64,000 nucleotides of DNA from Clostridiales bacterium (GCA_021199255.1 JAJQIK010000081.1:62001-126000), one strand, 5' to 3'; shown: positions 27,546-37,267, numbered from the stretch's first letter. Notes: generated from the letters alone by a model not told the origin. Translations and numbers: made by a program.

Positions 27546-29435
27546 ATGGCGTACAAAATCAGAAAAAGAGTCTGCCGCGTGGTTTTATTAATTCCATTAC
27601 TGCTGGTATTATACGGACTCTTACGGGAACAAAAAGATATCGTTGCGGTTCAGGGCGACTGTCTTGCAAGCCTTCTTTTTATCATAGAAGAAGGAGCGGC
27701 AGAGAAAACCGTTCTGCCCTTTTACAGTCAGGAGGAGGACATTTATTACCTGTTTCTTCCTGCTTATGCGGATGTGGATAACGTACAGATATCTTTTGAA
27801 GGGGCGGAAAAGGTTATCTTTCAGGAGGGAGGAGCCTGTTATGAATTGAAGACAGGTATGAGCCTTCAAAGCCTTCAGTATGATAAAGTCTATCAGGCGT
27901 CTTTTGTGAAGAATGGGCAGACGGAAAAAACAATGCAGTTGATGGTGAAGCACTCCGCTAACCTGCCGGCGCTCTTTATCGAAACCCAGTCCGGTTCCAT
28001 GGATGCGGTGGACGCTGATAAGGCTTACCGGGAGAATGGGAGCTATGTCCTGATAGATGCAGATGGAACGCTGGTGTATGCGGACGCGTTAGACCATATT
28101 ACCGGCAGGGGTAATTCCACATGGAATTATCCCAAGAAATCCTATAGTATCAAGCTGGCGAATCCGGCGAACCTGCTTGATATGGGGAGCGCACGAAGAT
28201 GGATTTTGTTGAGCAACGTGGAGGATACCACCTATCTGAGAAATAAAATCACCTATGACATGGCTGTCTCAGCGGGAATGGCAGGAGCGCCGGAGTCAAG
28301 GTATATCGATTTATATATTAACCAGGAATATTATGGCATGTATCTTCTGTGTGAGAAGATTGAACCGGGGGAAAACAGAATCCCCATGACGGATTTGGAG
28401 CTGGAAAATGAGAAGTTGAACAAAGATATCGAACAGGCGGAGCCGGTTTATACCCAGTTGAGCAAAGGAGTAGCCCTGGGCGCCAACCCGAAGGACATTT
28501 CCGGCGGTTATCTTATAGAGCGGGATGAGTATTCCAAATATATAGAAGAAATCAGCGGCTTCCAAACATCTTTATTAGGGGATCTGTACGTCATAAAAAG
28601 CCCTGAGTATGCGTCGGCGGAGGAAGTGGCTTATATCAGCGGTCTGTTTGCCCAGATGGAGGAGTCGGTGGCCGCCAGGGAGGACAGCGACGATTATCTG
28701 TACTATATTGACTTGGAATCCTTTGTGCAGAAGTATATGATTGAGGAAATCTGTAAAAATAATGGCGGAGGGGCTACCAGCTCCTATTTCTATAAGCCTG
28801 AGGACTCGGTCAGCACTAAGATTTTTGCAGGGCCGGTCTGGGATTATGATAAGGCCTATGCGGCGGTGGATGGCATTAATAACAGTACCAGAGATTTATG
28901 CTATCTGACACAGCGTAATGAGGGAACGACTTTATTCTGGTATTTGAATTGTCATGCCGGATTCCGGGAAGCCGTGAGCGAATATTACGCAGATTTTTTT
29001 GCCGATTATCTTGCGCAAGTGCTGGAAGTTAAAATGGCGGAGTATGCTTCCTGGATACGCTGTTCGGCGGATATGGATGCGGTCAGGTGGAAGGAAATCT
29101 ATGGGACGCTTGAACCTTATGAGGAGAGAGTCCGCGTGATTGAGGATTTTCTGACAGAGAGGAAAGCTTTTCTGGATGAAATATGGCTGGAAGATGCAGA
29201 ATTATGTACGGTTCATTTTGTGGCGCCGGAATGGTATCGGGATACTTATATGAGCGTCATCAAAGGGGAGTGCCTGACGGAAATACCGATGCAGATAACG
29301 GGTCAGGAGCTGAGCGGCAGGATTTTTGACGGATGGTATACACAGGAGGGAGAGGAATTTGATATGAGCCAGCCCTTATACGAGGATGTGACGGTGTATG
29401 CCAGAAGCCATGAAGCGGCTGAAGGGGATAACTAG
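27546..29435 (+). CDS. CotH kinase family protein, secreted or membrane-anchored, with C-terminal InlB-B-like repeat
   Basis: 629 aa. An N-terminal basic stretch and hydrophobic core (VVLLIPLLLVLYGLL) act as signal or anchor. The CotH domain follows: GRGNSTWNYPKKSYSIK at about 187-203, NQEYYGMYLLCEKIE, then FAGPVWDYDKAYA near 427-439 containing the acidic residues that bind metal and ATP in CotH kinases. The C-terminal 80 residues, ending FDGWYTQEGEEFDMSQPLY, look like a Listeria-Bacteroides/InlB-B repeat. CotH phosphorylates spore coat proteins in Bacillus; the target here is unknown. VTC and DUF4956 genes, frequent CotH companions, lie at 60245-61699. Confidence 0.88.
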   Translation: MAYKIRKRVCRVVLLIPLLLVLYGLLREQKDIVAVQGDCLASLLFIIEEGAAEKTVLPFYSQEEDIYYLFLPAYADVDNVQISFEGAEKVIFQEGGACYELKTGMSLQSLQYDKVYQASFVKNGQTEKTMQLMVKHSANLPALFIETQSGSMDAVDADKAYRENGSYVLIDADGTLVYADALDHITGRGNSTWNYPKKSYSIKLANPANLLDMGSARRWILLSNVEDTTYLRNKITYDMAVSAGMAGAPESRYIDLYINQEYYGMYLLCEKIEPGENRIPMTDLELENEKLNKDIEQAEPVYTQLSKGVALGANPKDISGGYLIERDEYSKYIEEISGFQTSLLGDLYVIKSPEYASAEEVAYISGLFAQMEESVAAREDSDDYLYYIDLESFVQKYMIEEICKNNGGGATSSYFYKPEDSVSTKIFAGPVWDYDKAYAAVDGINNSTRDLCYLTQRNEGTTLFWYLNCHAGFREAVSEYYADFFADYLAQVLEVKMAEYASWIRCSADMDAVRWKEIYGTLEPYEERVRVIEDFLTERKAFLDEIWLEDAELCTVHFVAPEWYRDTYMSVIKGECLTEIPMQITGQELSGRIFDGWYTQEGEEFDMSQPLYEDVTVYARSHEAAEGDN

Positions 29436-29438
29436 AAG

Positions 29439-30557
29439 ATGCTTAAGATTGCGGTAGATTTATTATGGCTGCGCCCGAAGAAGGTCGGGGGCACAGAATT
29501 TTATATCAGGAATTTGCTGGACGGCTTCTTACAACTGAAGGAGCCTTTTCACCTTTTCCTGCTGGTATCTAAGGATAATAAAGAATCTCTGGAGCATTAT
29601 GGCAGGGACGAGAGAATCACCCTGTTGGAAACCGGAGTGGTGTCTGCCAATATTCCGGGAAGAATTCTGTGGCAGTTTTTCTGTCAGAACAGATTTTTGC
29701 GGAAGAATGATATTCGTAAATGCTTTATCCCGGTGTATTGCAGACCTTTGCTGAACGGCGGCATTACCTATGTCAATGTGATTCATGATTTGCAGGCGGC
29801 GCACTATCCGCAATATCATCCCTTTCATGAGATTGCGTATTCCAGGCTCTGCTGGTGGCTGGACGTCCATTGCTCGAAGCATATTGTGGCGATTTCAGAC
29901 TGGGTGAGAGACGATATTATAGAAAGATACCATGTGAAGCCGGAGAAAATTACCACCATCTACAATCCTATTACGGTTAACCGAGAGGAAACCGTCCCCT
30001 TTGAGGAACTGGCGGAGAAGTATCGGATTAAGGAAAAGGAATTTTATTATACTGTGGCACAGTTGATTCCTCATAAAAATTTGGATACGCTCATAGAGGT
30101 CATGAGCCGGATTAAGGAGCGGCGGCTTGCGCTACCTTCTAAGCTGCTGATTTCCGGCGTTAATGGGGAGAGCCGCAGGCAACTGGAGGAGCGGATTAAG
30201 GACAGGGAACTGGAACAGGAGATCTGCCTGACCGGTTTCGTGGAGAATAGGGAGAGAAACACATTGTATCAGTACAGCAGGGCATTCCTGTTTCCCAGTG
30301 TCTTTGAGGGATTTGGCATGCCGCCGGTGGAGGCCATGCTCTTTGGAACGGTGGTCATTGCTACCGACAAAACCTGTATCCCGGAGGTGACTCAGGGGAA
30401 GGCTAATTATGTGGAAGATCCCTATGATGTGGAGGAATGGATTCGGGTGATGCAGAATCCGGTCAACCGAATCGGGGAAATGGATTTTGGCGTATATGAC
30501 CAGGGGACATTGACCGGAAGGTATTATCATTTGCTGAAGGATATGTTTGCGGATTGA
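29439..30557 (+). CDS. Glycosyltransferase family 4
   Basis: 372 aa. KVGGTEFYIRNLLDGF at the N-terminus is the GT4 glycine loop, VIHDLQAAHYPQYH the acceptor-side His region, and the C-terminal half has AQLIPHKNLDTLIEVM, GFVENRERNTLY and PSVFEGFGMPPVEAMLFG with the E-x7-E pair. This is the mannosyl/rhamnosyltransferase-like subgroup of GT4. It starts 3 bases after cotH and is followed by a GT2; both belong to the same + strand run. Confidence 0.88.
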   Translation: MLKIAVDLLWLRPKKVGGTEFYIRNLLDGFLQLKEPFHLFLLVSKDNKESLEHYGRDERITLLETGVVSANIPGRILWQFFCQNRFLRKNDIRKCFIPVYCRPLLNGGITYVNVIHDLQAAHYPQYHPFHEIAYSRLCWWLDVHCSKHIVAISDWVRDDIIERYHVKPEKITTIYNPITVNREETVPFEELAEKYRIKEKEFYYTVAQLIPHKNLDTLIEVMSRIKERRLALPSKLLISGVNGESRRQLEERIKDRELEQEICLTGFVENRERNTLYQYSRAFLFPSVFEGFGMPPVEAMLFGTVVIATDKTCIPEVTQGKANYVEDPYDVEEWIRVMQNPVNRIGEMDFGVYDQGTLTGRYYHLLKDMFAD

Positions 30558-30576
30558 GGAAGGCAAGGTCATCAGA

Positions 30577-31488
30577 ATGGAACGGCTTGCGGTTATTTTA
30601 GTGAACTATAATGGGAAGCAGTACAATGAGGCCTGTATAGAGTCTATTCTGGCGGCTCAGGCTCTATGGGATAAGAAGATCATCGTGGTGGACAACGGTT
30701 CGCAGGACGATTCCCTGCAGATTCTTCGGCAGCGCTATGAAAACTGCGAGGCAGTAGAACTGCTCCCATTGGACGATAATTATGGTTTCTCTTATGCCAA
30801 TAATGCAGGGATACGAAGAGCCATGGAAGAGGGAGCGGACTATGTGCTGCTGTTGAATAACGATACGGAGATCGCCCCGGATATGCTGACAGGTCTGGAG
30901 CAGTGTGCGAAACGGCATCCCGACAGCATGATTGCACCCAAGATTTATTACAGCGACCGCAGAGAGGTGATCTGGTCCGCGGGCGGCAAGGTGTCCCCGT
31001 TGGTTCGGAAAGTAAGTCATATCGGCGTGGGACAGACGGACAGAGGGCAGTTTGCAGAAGAGAAGGAAGTCGGTTTCGCCACGGGCTGCGCCCTGCTGAT
31101 TCCCTGTAAGGTCATCAGGCGGGCGGGTTTTCTGGACGAGCGGTTTTTTTTGTATTATGAGGATACGGAATACAGTTTCCGCTTAGGTAAGCTTGGCATT
31201 TCCATTTATTACTGCCCGGAGGCGGTTCTGTATCATAAGGTAGGCGCCAGCTCCAAAGGAGCGGATAGTCCCTTATGCGCTTACTATATTGCCCGTAATT
31301 GGCTGTTGTGTAATCAGAAGCATTTGGGGAAACGCTATCCCCTCTTTTTGGGATATTATATGGTAAACAGGACAGTCTGCTGTCTGCTTTGGCTGGCACA
31401 GGGCAAGGGGGAGCTTGTCAGGGCGACCTGGAGGGGAATCAGGGATTTTCAAAAGGGAAGGTTTGGAAAAGCCTCCTGCTACGGCTGA
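30577..31488 (+). CDS. Glycosyltransferase family 2 (rhamnosyltransferase-like)
   Basis: 303 aa. LAVILVNYNGKQYNEACIES, VVDNGSQDDSLQIL, LLLNNDTEIAPDM (the metal site is NNDTE, as in the WbbL/RfbN-type subgroup) and FFLYYEDTEYSFRLGKLG make this a GT2 of the kind annotated as rhamnosyl- or galactofuranosyltransferase. ATG 30577 lies just before the fold; the TTG at 30547 overlaps the previous gene and lacks a site. The C-terminus has short amphipathic helices. Sugar specificity is not predictable. Confidence 0.87.
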   Translation: MERLAVILVNYNGKQYNEACIESILAAQALWDKKIIVVDNGSQDDSLQILRQRYENCEAVELLPLDDNYGFSYANNAGIRRAMEEGADYVLLLNNDTEIAPDMLTGLEQCAKRHPDSMIAPKIYYSDRREVIWSAGGKVSPLVRKVSHIGVGQTDRGQFAEEKEVGFATGCALLIPCKVIRRAGFLDERFFLYYEDTEYSFRLGKLGISIYYCPEAVLYHKVGASSKGADSPLCAYYIARNWLLCNQKHLGKRYPLFLGYYMVNRTVCCLLWLAQGKGELVRATWRGIRDFQKGRFGKASCYG

Positions 31489-31535
31489 AATCATTCGGCG
31501 GTAAGCGTTTGCATTGGCAGAGGGAGTGTGCTATT

Positions 31536-32642
31536 ATGAGAAAAGGTTATTATATCCATTTTCAGGGACGGGAATCTATCGGGGTCAGTAAGAAGATCGA
31601 TATGCAGATGGAAGAGCTCAGGAAATATTATGATATGCGGGAGTTAGAGATCAGGACGCCCGACAGGTCTTTGCCGGAGCGGATTTTTGGCTTGCTTCCC
31701 ATCATGTCGATCAGAAGAAATTATGACGAAGCACTGGAACAGTTAGATGATCCTGACTTTCTTTATGTCAGAAGAACGGTTGCCGACCGGGCGTATCTGC
31801 GTTTCTGGAAGAAAGTAAAGGAACGATATCCTGACTGTAAAATCGTTATAGAGATTTTTTCTTATCCCTATGATAAGGATGACTTTGGGAAATGGAACGC
31901 ATGGCCTTTTTATTTGAAGGAGCTGCTTTACCGCCCGAAGCTGCGGCGGTATGTGGATCGGTTTGTGACTTATACGGAGGATGAGGAGATCTTTGGAGTC
32001 CCCACGATCCGTTCTACCAACGGGATTAATATAGACCGGATAAGGCGGATTCGGGGAGAATTTCAGGAAGGAAGCATCCGTCTGATCGGTGTGGCGTTTA
32101 TGCAGAGACATCATGGGTATGAACGCCTGATTGAAGGGCTGCGCCAGTATTATCAGCGCCATCAGCAGCCGGAGTATCAGATTTATATGCATCTGGTGGG
32201 CGACGGGCCTGAGAAGCCGTTTTATCAGGAACTGGTACAACGATACGGGTTGGAAAATTTTGTGAAATTTTATCCCACCATGTCAGGGCAGGAATTAGAT
32301 GATCTGTACGACCAATGCGATATTGCGCTTGCTTCTTTCGGTATGTATAAGGCGGGGTTTCATGGGAAAATGAGCGCCTTAAAGACCAGAGAGTGTTTGG
32401 CGAAGGGCATGCCGTTACTTACCGGCTGCGCTATTGACGTATTGGACGAGACGTACCCCTATGCCAGACTTTTCCCCAATAATGGCAGCGTGGTTGACGG
32501 AGATGAAATTGTCGCTTTTTATCAAAAGCTGAGGCTTTTGACGGTGGACAAGCAGGAAATGGCTGACCGGATCAGGAGCTTTGCCGTCGCCCACGTCAGT
32601 ATGGAAGCCGTAATGAAACCGATTATAGAATATGTCAAATGA
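31536..32642 (+). CDS. GT-B type glycosyltransferase (GT4-like)
   Basis: 368 aa, clearly related to GT4 but divergent. The N-terminal MRKGYYIHFQGRESIGVSKK replaces the usual glycine loop. The donor-side half is recognisable: IRLIGVAFMQRHHGYERLIE, MHLVGDGPEKPFYQELV, DQCDIALASFGMYKAG and SALKTRECLAKGMPLL. GGGAG at 31522-31526 supports ATG 31536; the open frame extends upstream over the GT2 end without a site. It precedes the sugar-nucleotide genes. Confidence 0.78.
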   Translation: MRKGYYIHFQGRESIGVSKKIDMQMEELRKYYDMRELEIRTPDRSLPERIFGLLPIMSIRRNYDEALEQLDDPDFLYVRRTVADRAYLRFWKKVKERYPDCKIVIEIFSYPYDKDDFGKWNAWPFYLKELLYRPKLRRYVDRFVTYTEDEEIFGVPTIRSTNGINIDRIRRIRGEFQEGSIRLIGVAFMQRHHGYERLIEGLRQYYQRHQQPEYQIYMHLVGDGPEKPFYQELVQRYGLENFVKFYPTMSGQELDDLYDQCDIALASFGMYKAGFHGKMSALKTRECLAKGMPLLTGCAIDVLDETYPYARLFPNNGSVVDGDEIVAFYQKLRLLTVDKQEMADRIRSFAVAHVSMEAVMKPIIEYVK

Positions 32643-32674
32643 TTGTTAAAGAAGATGGAGAAAGGGAACACGCC

Positions 32675-33751
32675 ATGATTACGCATATTGTGGGCAATCG
32701 CCCGCAGTTTATTAAGCTGGCGCCGTTGTATCAGGAACTGGACAAGGCCGGCTGCGGGCAGAATATTATTCACAGCGGACAGCACTATGATGAAAATATG
32801 TCCGATGTGTTTTTTGAAGAATTAGGAATCCCGGCGCCTTATGTGAATCTGAAAGCGGGAGGCGGCAGCCATGCCCAGATGACCGCCAGAATTATGACGG
32901 GATTGGAAGAAGAATTGTTAAAGACCAATCCGGAACTGGTGATCCTCTACGGAGATACCAATACTACCATGGCCGGCGCGGTGGTGGCGGCTAAGCTGTG
33001 CATACCGATTGCCCATGTGGAGGCTGGTCCCAGGGTTCATTGCAGAGAGAACCCGGAGGAATGTAACCGTATTGTCACGGATCACTTGTCGGATATCCTC
33101 TTTTGTCCTGATGAGATTTCCATGGAAAATCTGCGCAGGGAGGGCTTGGGCGACCGGGCGTACAGGACAGGCGATATCATGTATGATACCTATCTGTCCA
33201 TTGCTGAGAAGACGGAGCAGGAGCCTGTACAGGAAGAAATTATTGTGATGACCTGGCACAGACAGGAGAATACTTCCGATAAAGAGAGAATGGACAGTAT
33301 TTTAAACCTGGTGGCACAATTGGACGGCAAAGTAGTCTGTCCGTTACATCCCCGTACCCGAAAATGTCTGGCGCAGTACGGGTTATTGGAAAAAGCGGAA
33401 GCGCTGCCTAACTTTGAAATGATAGATCCTGTGGGATATCTGGAGATGGTGGGGCTGATGCAGAGAGCCAGGCTGATCTTGACAGATTCCGGCGGTGTGT
33501 CTAAGGAATCTGCATACGCGGGAGCCAAATGTTTATTTATGGTAGAACTGGATATATGGGAGGATCTTGTTCGGGAAGACTGGATTCATAAGGTGGATCC
33601 GCAGGATCAGACGAAAGTAGCGGAGGCGCTTAAGTTTGCCAGAGAAGCGAAACATGTACCATTGCCTGACAGGCCGAGATATTATGGGGACGGCCATGCG
33701 GCGGCCAAAATGGTGCGGGCGCTGCGGGAACGACAGCTTTTGAGAGTATAA
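32675..33751 (+). CDS. UDP-N-acetylglucosamine 2-epimerase family (WecB/WbpI-like, non-hydrolysing)
   Basis: 358 aa. MITHIVGNRPQFIKLAPL, HSGQHYDENMSDVFF, YGDTNTTMAG, HVEAGPRVHCRENPEECNR, MTWHRQENTSD and LTDSGGVSKESAYAGA are the hallmarks of the epimerase that converts UDP-GlcNAc-type sugars to the ManNAc form. VEAGPR has Pro where WecB usually has Leu, and SKES replaces the common QEE, closer to WbpI-like members. Next to WlbA/WbpB and WbpE homologues it probably epimerises a diacetamido-uronic acid rather than UDP-GlcNAc. GGAGAAAGGG upstream favours ATG 32675 over the ATG at 32639 overlapping the previous stop. Confidence 0.85.
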   Translation: MITHIVGNRPQFIKLAPLYQELDKAGCGQNIIHSGQHYDENMSDVFFEELGIPAPYVNLKAGGGSHAQMTARIMTGLEEELLKTNPELVILYGDTNTTMAGAVVAAKLCIPIAHVEAGPRVHCRENPEECNRIVTDHLSDILFCPDEISMENLRREGLGDRAYRTGDIMYDTYLSIAEKTEQEPVQEEIIVMTWHRQENTSDKERMDSILNLVAQLDGKVVCPLHPRTRKCLAQYGLLEKAEALPNFEMIDPVGYLEMVGLMQRARLILTDSGGVSKESAYAGAKCLFMVELDIWEDLVREDWIHKVDPQDQTKVAEALKFAREAKHVPLPDRPRYYGDGHAAAKMVRALRERQLLRV

Positions 33752-33780
33752 ACTGCTCTGACATGGAGGATTAGGGTGAA

Positions 33781-34866
33781 ATGAAGATTACTATGAAATA
33801 TGCATTGATCGGGTGTGGGAGAATTTCACCGAACCATATAGTAGCGGCACAGAAGAATCATTTGGACATTGTGGCAATCTGTGATCTGGAGCCTCATAAT
33901 ATGAGGGACAAGGTGGTGAAGTTTAAGCTTCCGCCTACGGTCAAATGTTATACGGACTATCGGGAAATGCTGGAGAAGGAAAAGCCGGAGCTTGTTGCCA
34001 TAGCGACGGAAAGCGGCAAACATGCCCAAATAGCCCTTGACTGTATGACCATCGGCCATGCAAATCTGATTATTGAGAAACCTATCGCCTTGTCCTTAGC
34101 TGACGCGGATCGGATTATTGAGACTGCGAAAAAGGAAAAGCTAAAGGTTTGCGCATGTCATCAGAACCGTTTCAATAAATCCATTCAGAAGATTCGTGAA
34201 GCGGTGGAAATGGAGCGCTTTGGCAGAATGTTTTACGGCACGGCGCATATCAGATGGGCTAGAGACTACGAGTATTATTCCAGAGCCAAATGGCGGGGCA
34301 CCTGGGAACAGGACGGCGGCGCACTGATGAACCAGTGTATTCATAACATAGATTTGCTGCGCTGGATGATGGGGGATGAAATCGACTGTGTAGTGGGAAT
34401 GACGGATCGGCTGAAACACAATTATATAGAAGCGGAGGATCTGGGCATCGCCCTGATTCAATTTAAGAATGGCGCCTATGGCATTATAGAAGGCACTACC
34501 AATGTATATCCTTCTAATCTGGAGGAGACCCTGTATCTGTTTGGAGAGAAGGGTACGGTCAAGGCGGGGGGCAGCTCGGTTAATGTGATTGAGGAATGGC
34601 GCTTCGCAGATGTGCTGGATAATCCGGAGGAAGTAAAGGCTCAGTTTCATGAAAATCCGCCTAATGTGTATGGTTATGGGCATACGCCGCTATACGCGGA
34701 CGTTGTCGAGGCGATTGAACAGGACAGAGCGCCCTATGTAGACGCGGAGGCAGGCAAACGGGCGCTGGAGCTGGTGCTTGCGATCTATCAGTCGGCGGCT
34801 TCCGGGGAAATGGTTAAGCTGCCGATGGAAAGCTGCGCGACCACAGATTTTAGCGGTAGATTTTAA
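33781..34866 (+). CDS. Gfo/Idh/MocA oxidoreductase, WlbA/WbpB-like UDP-GlcNAcA 3-dehydrogenase
   Basis: 361 aa. The Rossmann motif YALIGCGRISPNH, the EKPIALS loop (Lys-Pro at the catalytic position) and the substrate side KWRGTWEQDGGALMNQCIHN are close to the WlbA/WbpB pattern. These enzymes oxidise C3 of UDP-N-acetylglucosaminuronate so that an aminotransferase can add a 3-amino group. CHQNRFN near residue 123 is another WlbA landmark. The aminotransferase is the next gene, 18 bases on. No UDP-GlcNAc 6-dehydrogenase (WbpA) is in the window. Confidence 0.87.
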   Translation: MKITMKYALIGCGRISPNHIVAAQKNHLDIVAICDLEPHNMRDKVVKFKLPPTVKCYTDYREMLEKEKPELVAIATESGKHAQIALDCMTIGHANLIIEKPIALSLADADRIIETAKKEKLKVCACHQNRFNKSIQKIREAVEMERFGRMFYGTAHIRWARDYEYYSRAKWRGTWEQDGGALMNQCIHNIDLLRWMMGDEIDCVVGMTDRLKHNYIEAEDLGIALIQFKNGAYGIIEGTTNVYPSNLEETLYLFGEKGTVKAGGSSVNVIEEWRFADVLDNPEEVKAQFHENPPNVYGYGHTPLYADVVEAIEQDRAPYVDAEAGKRALELVLAIYQSAASGEMVKLPMESCATTDFSGRF

Positions 34867-34884
34867 TCTTGGAAAGGCATTGTA

Positions 34885-36012
34885 ATGGAATTTCGTGATT
34901 TAAAAACGCAATATCGGCAGAATCAGAAAGCGATCGACCGCGCCATTGCGCAGGTTATGGAGAGCACTCATTTTATCAGCGGTTCTCAGGTGGAGGAATT
35001 AGAGGAAAAGCTGGCGGAATATGTGGGCGTAAAGTATTGTATTACCTGTGGAAACGGTACGGACGCGCTCTTGCTTGCGCTTATGGCATGGGATATCGGA
35101 GCGGGAGATCTGGTGTTTGTGCCGGATTTTACGTTTTTTTCGTCGGCAGAGGTGATTGTCGCGGTAGGGGCCACCCCGGTCTTTGTGGACGTGGATTATG
35201 ATACCTTCAATATGGACGTGGACAGCCTGAAACAAGCCATCGATTCAGTAGAGGAGCAGGATCGGCATCGTATGAAAGCAGTGGTTGCGGTGGATTTGTT
35301 CGGACAGCCGGCAAGACTGGACGCAATCAGAAAGGTTGCCTCCGATTATGGAATGTTGCTTCTGGAGGATGGCGCGCAGGGCTTTGGGGGCGAACTGAAT
35401 GGCAGAAAGGCATGCAGCTTTGGGGATATTTCCACGACCTCCTTTTTTCCCGCAAAACCCCTTGGGTGTTATGGGGATGGCGGCGCGGTCTTTACAGACC
35501 ATGAGGAATGGGCCAATGTGATCCGCTCCCTGCGGGTACACGGAAAAGGCGCCGATAAATATGATAATGTAAGAATTGGCATGAATTCCCGCCTGGATAC
35601 TCTGCAGGCGGCTGTTTTAATAGAGAAGCTGAGAATTTTTAAAGAATATGAGATGGAACAGTGCGATAAGGCCGCGGCGCTTTATACGGACAGACTGGAA
35701 AAGGTGGTGCATACGCCGAGGGTGCTTCCTGAGATGCGTTCCAGTTGGGCGCAGTATACGGTGAAGTTTGATGACGGTGAATTACGGGATCGGGCAATAG
35801 CAGCTTTGAAGAAACAGGGCATACCCACGGCGGTGTATTATGCCAGGCCGATGCATTTGCAGAAGGCTTTTGCGGGGATTCCCTCATCTGCGGAAAAGCT
35901 TAAGGTCAGTACGATGCTGTGCGACGTTGTGTTATCGCTGCCGATGCATCCTTATTTGGAGGAAGAAACGATTGCGCGGATTTGTGATGCAATGATAGAG
36001 GTTGCCTCCTGA
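34885..36012 (+). CDS. DegT/DnrJ/EryC1 aminotransferase, WbpE/WlbC-like
   Basis: 375 aa PLP-dependent sugar aminotransferase. MEFRDLKTQYRQNQKAID, THFISGSQVEELEEKL, TCGNGTDALLLALMA, EDGAQGFGGELNGRKACSFG and TTSFFPAKPLGCYGDGGAV are all present; the Lys of PAKPLG is the PLP lysine. The sequence is of the WbpE type, which makes UDP-GlcNAc(3NH2)A from the 3-keto product of the preceding dehydrogenase. Acetylation would then need a WbpD-like enzyme, for which the LpxD-like genes at 26204 and 59243 are candidates. Confidence 0.9.
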   Translation: MEFRDLKTQYRQNQKAIDRAIAQVMESTHFISGSQVEELEEKLAEYVGVKYCITCGNGTDALLLALMAWDIGAGDLVFVPDFTFFSSAEVIVAVGATPVFVDVDYDTFNMDVDSLKQAIDSVEEQDRHRMKAVVAVDLFGQPARLDAIRKVASDYGMLLLEDGAQGFGGELNGRKACSFGDISTTSFFPAKPLGCYGDGGAVFTDHEEWANVIRSLRVHGKGADKYDNVRIGMNSRLDTLQAAVLIEKLRIFKEYEMEQCDKAAALYTDRLEKVVHTPRVLPEMRSSWAQYTVKFDDGELRDRAIAALKKQGIPTAVYYARPMHLQKAFAGIPSSAEKLKVSTMLCDVVLSLPMHPYLEEETIARICDAMIEVAS

Positions 36013-36043
36013 ACCGTGAAAGTTTTTCAAAGGGACGGCTGCT

Positions 36044-37267
36044 ATGAAAAGAAAGCTATATCTGATTACGAAAACATTTCCCTATGAGGGCGGAGAAACA
36101 GCGTTTTTATCTCCGGAATATCCATATTTGACGGAGAATTTTGATGTGACGGTGGTCACTACCGAGCCTATTGACAAAGGAGAGGGGATGCCATCGGTGA
36201 TTTCACTCCTCCCAAGCGTAGGATTTACGGATAAATTATGGGGAATGGTGCGTTTTCTTGCCAACGGGGACGCGTGGAGAGAATTGGCGGATATTATGCG
36301 TTCCGGGCATGATCGGTTATCTCAGATCGGCAGAGGATTGATGTTTGGAACCGCTGCCGAGAATTTTTACAGGCGTCTGTGCAGGGAGACGGGCATGGGC
36401 AGGGAAACCGATGCTATTTATTATTTTTACTGGGCGGATTATAAGTGCTTTGGCCTGACGATGCATCACAGGAAATATCCCCATATTCAGATTGTGGCGA
36501 GAACCCATGGCTATGAGCTCTATGACGAGAGAGAGTTATATGGCAGGCAGTTTTTTAAGCCGCAGATGGACAGGGAGCTTGAGCGGCTTGTATTCGTATC
36601 GGAATATGGTAAAAATTATTATCTGCGCAACTATCATAAGCAGGACAGCGTTAAGTATCCGCTGCATCGTCTTGGCATCAGACAGCATGCGGCTCAGGCG
36701 CCGCAGCAGGCGAGAAATAAGGGATTTGTGCTTGTGAGCTGCTCTAATGTAATAGAGATTAAGCGCATTGATTTGATTATAGAAGGTTTGGCATTGGTGG
36801 AAGATTCCGTGACATGGATACACATTGGTGATGGAGTCTTGAAAAATAGTTTACAGGAAAAGGCAAAAGAGATTCTGGGGCACAAGGAAAATATTACTTA
36901 CGAATGGAAAGGCGCCCTTCCGAATCATGCAGTGATGGATTTCTACCGGCAGCAGCCGGTGCACTGTTTTATCACGACCACCTCTACAGAGGGAGGCAAT
37001 CCGGTGTCCATACAGGAAGCATTGTCCTATGGGGTACCTGTTATTGGGACGAGGGTTGGCGATATCCCTTATATGGTGGATGGAAATGGTATTCTTCTGA
37101 GCCCCAATCCCACCCCGGGGGAGATCGCGGAAGCGGTTACCCAGATGTGCCGGCTGGAGGAGGAAGCGTATGGGATATGGCGGGAAAATGCGCTTCATAA
37201 GTATTTGCGGGATTATGATGCGGATAAGCTGCATCCTGAGATGGCGGCAGAACTGCTGGGATTATGA
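36044..37267 (+). CDS. Glycosyltransferase family 4
   Basis: 407 aa. MKRKLYLITKTFPYEGGETAFLSPE opens like the amylovoran/colanic-acid GT4 subgroup; the middle ARTHGYELYDERELYG holds the acceptor-side His, and LVSCSNVIEIKRIDLII, HIGDGVLKN and TSTEGGNPVSIQEALSYGV give the donor-binding half with its E-x7-E region. AAAGGGACGG precedes the ATG. It directly follows the diacetamido-uronate genes and is a candidate to transfer that sugar. Confidence 0.87.
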   Translation: MKRKLYLITKTFPYEGGETAFLSPEYPYLTENFDVTVVTTEPIDKGEGMPSVISLLPSVGFTDKLWGMVRFLANGDAWRELADIMRSGHDRLSQIGRGLMFGTAAENFYRRLCRETGMGRETDAIYYFYWADYKCFGLTMHHRKYPHIQIVARTHGYELYDERELYGRQFFKPQMDRELERLVFVSEYGKNYYLRNYHKQDSVKYPLHRLGIRQHAAQAPQQARNKGFVLVSCSNVIEIKRIDLIIEGLALVEDSVTWIHIGDGVLKNSLQEKAKEILGHKENITYEWKGALPNHAVMDFYRQQPVHCFITTTSTEGGNPVSIQEALSYGVPVIGTRVGDIPYMVDGNGILLSPNPTPGEIAEAVTQMCRLEEEAYGIWRENALHKYLRDYDADKLHPEMAAELLGL

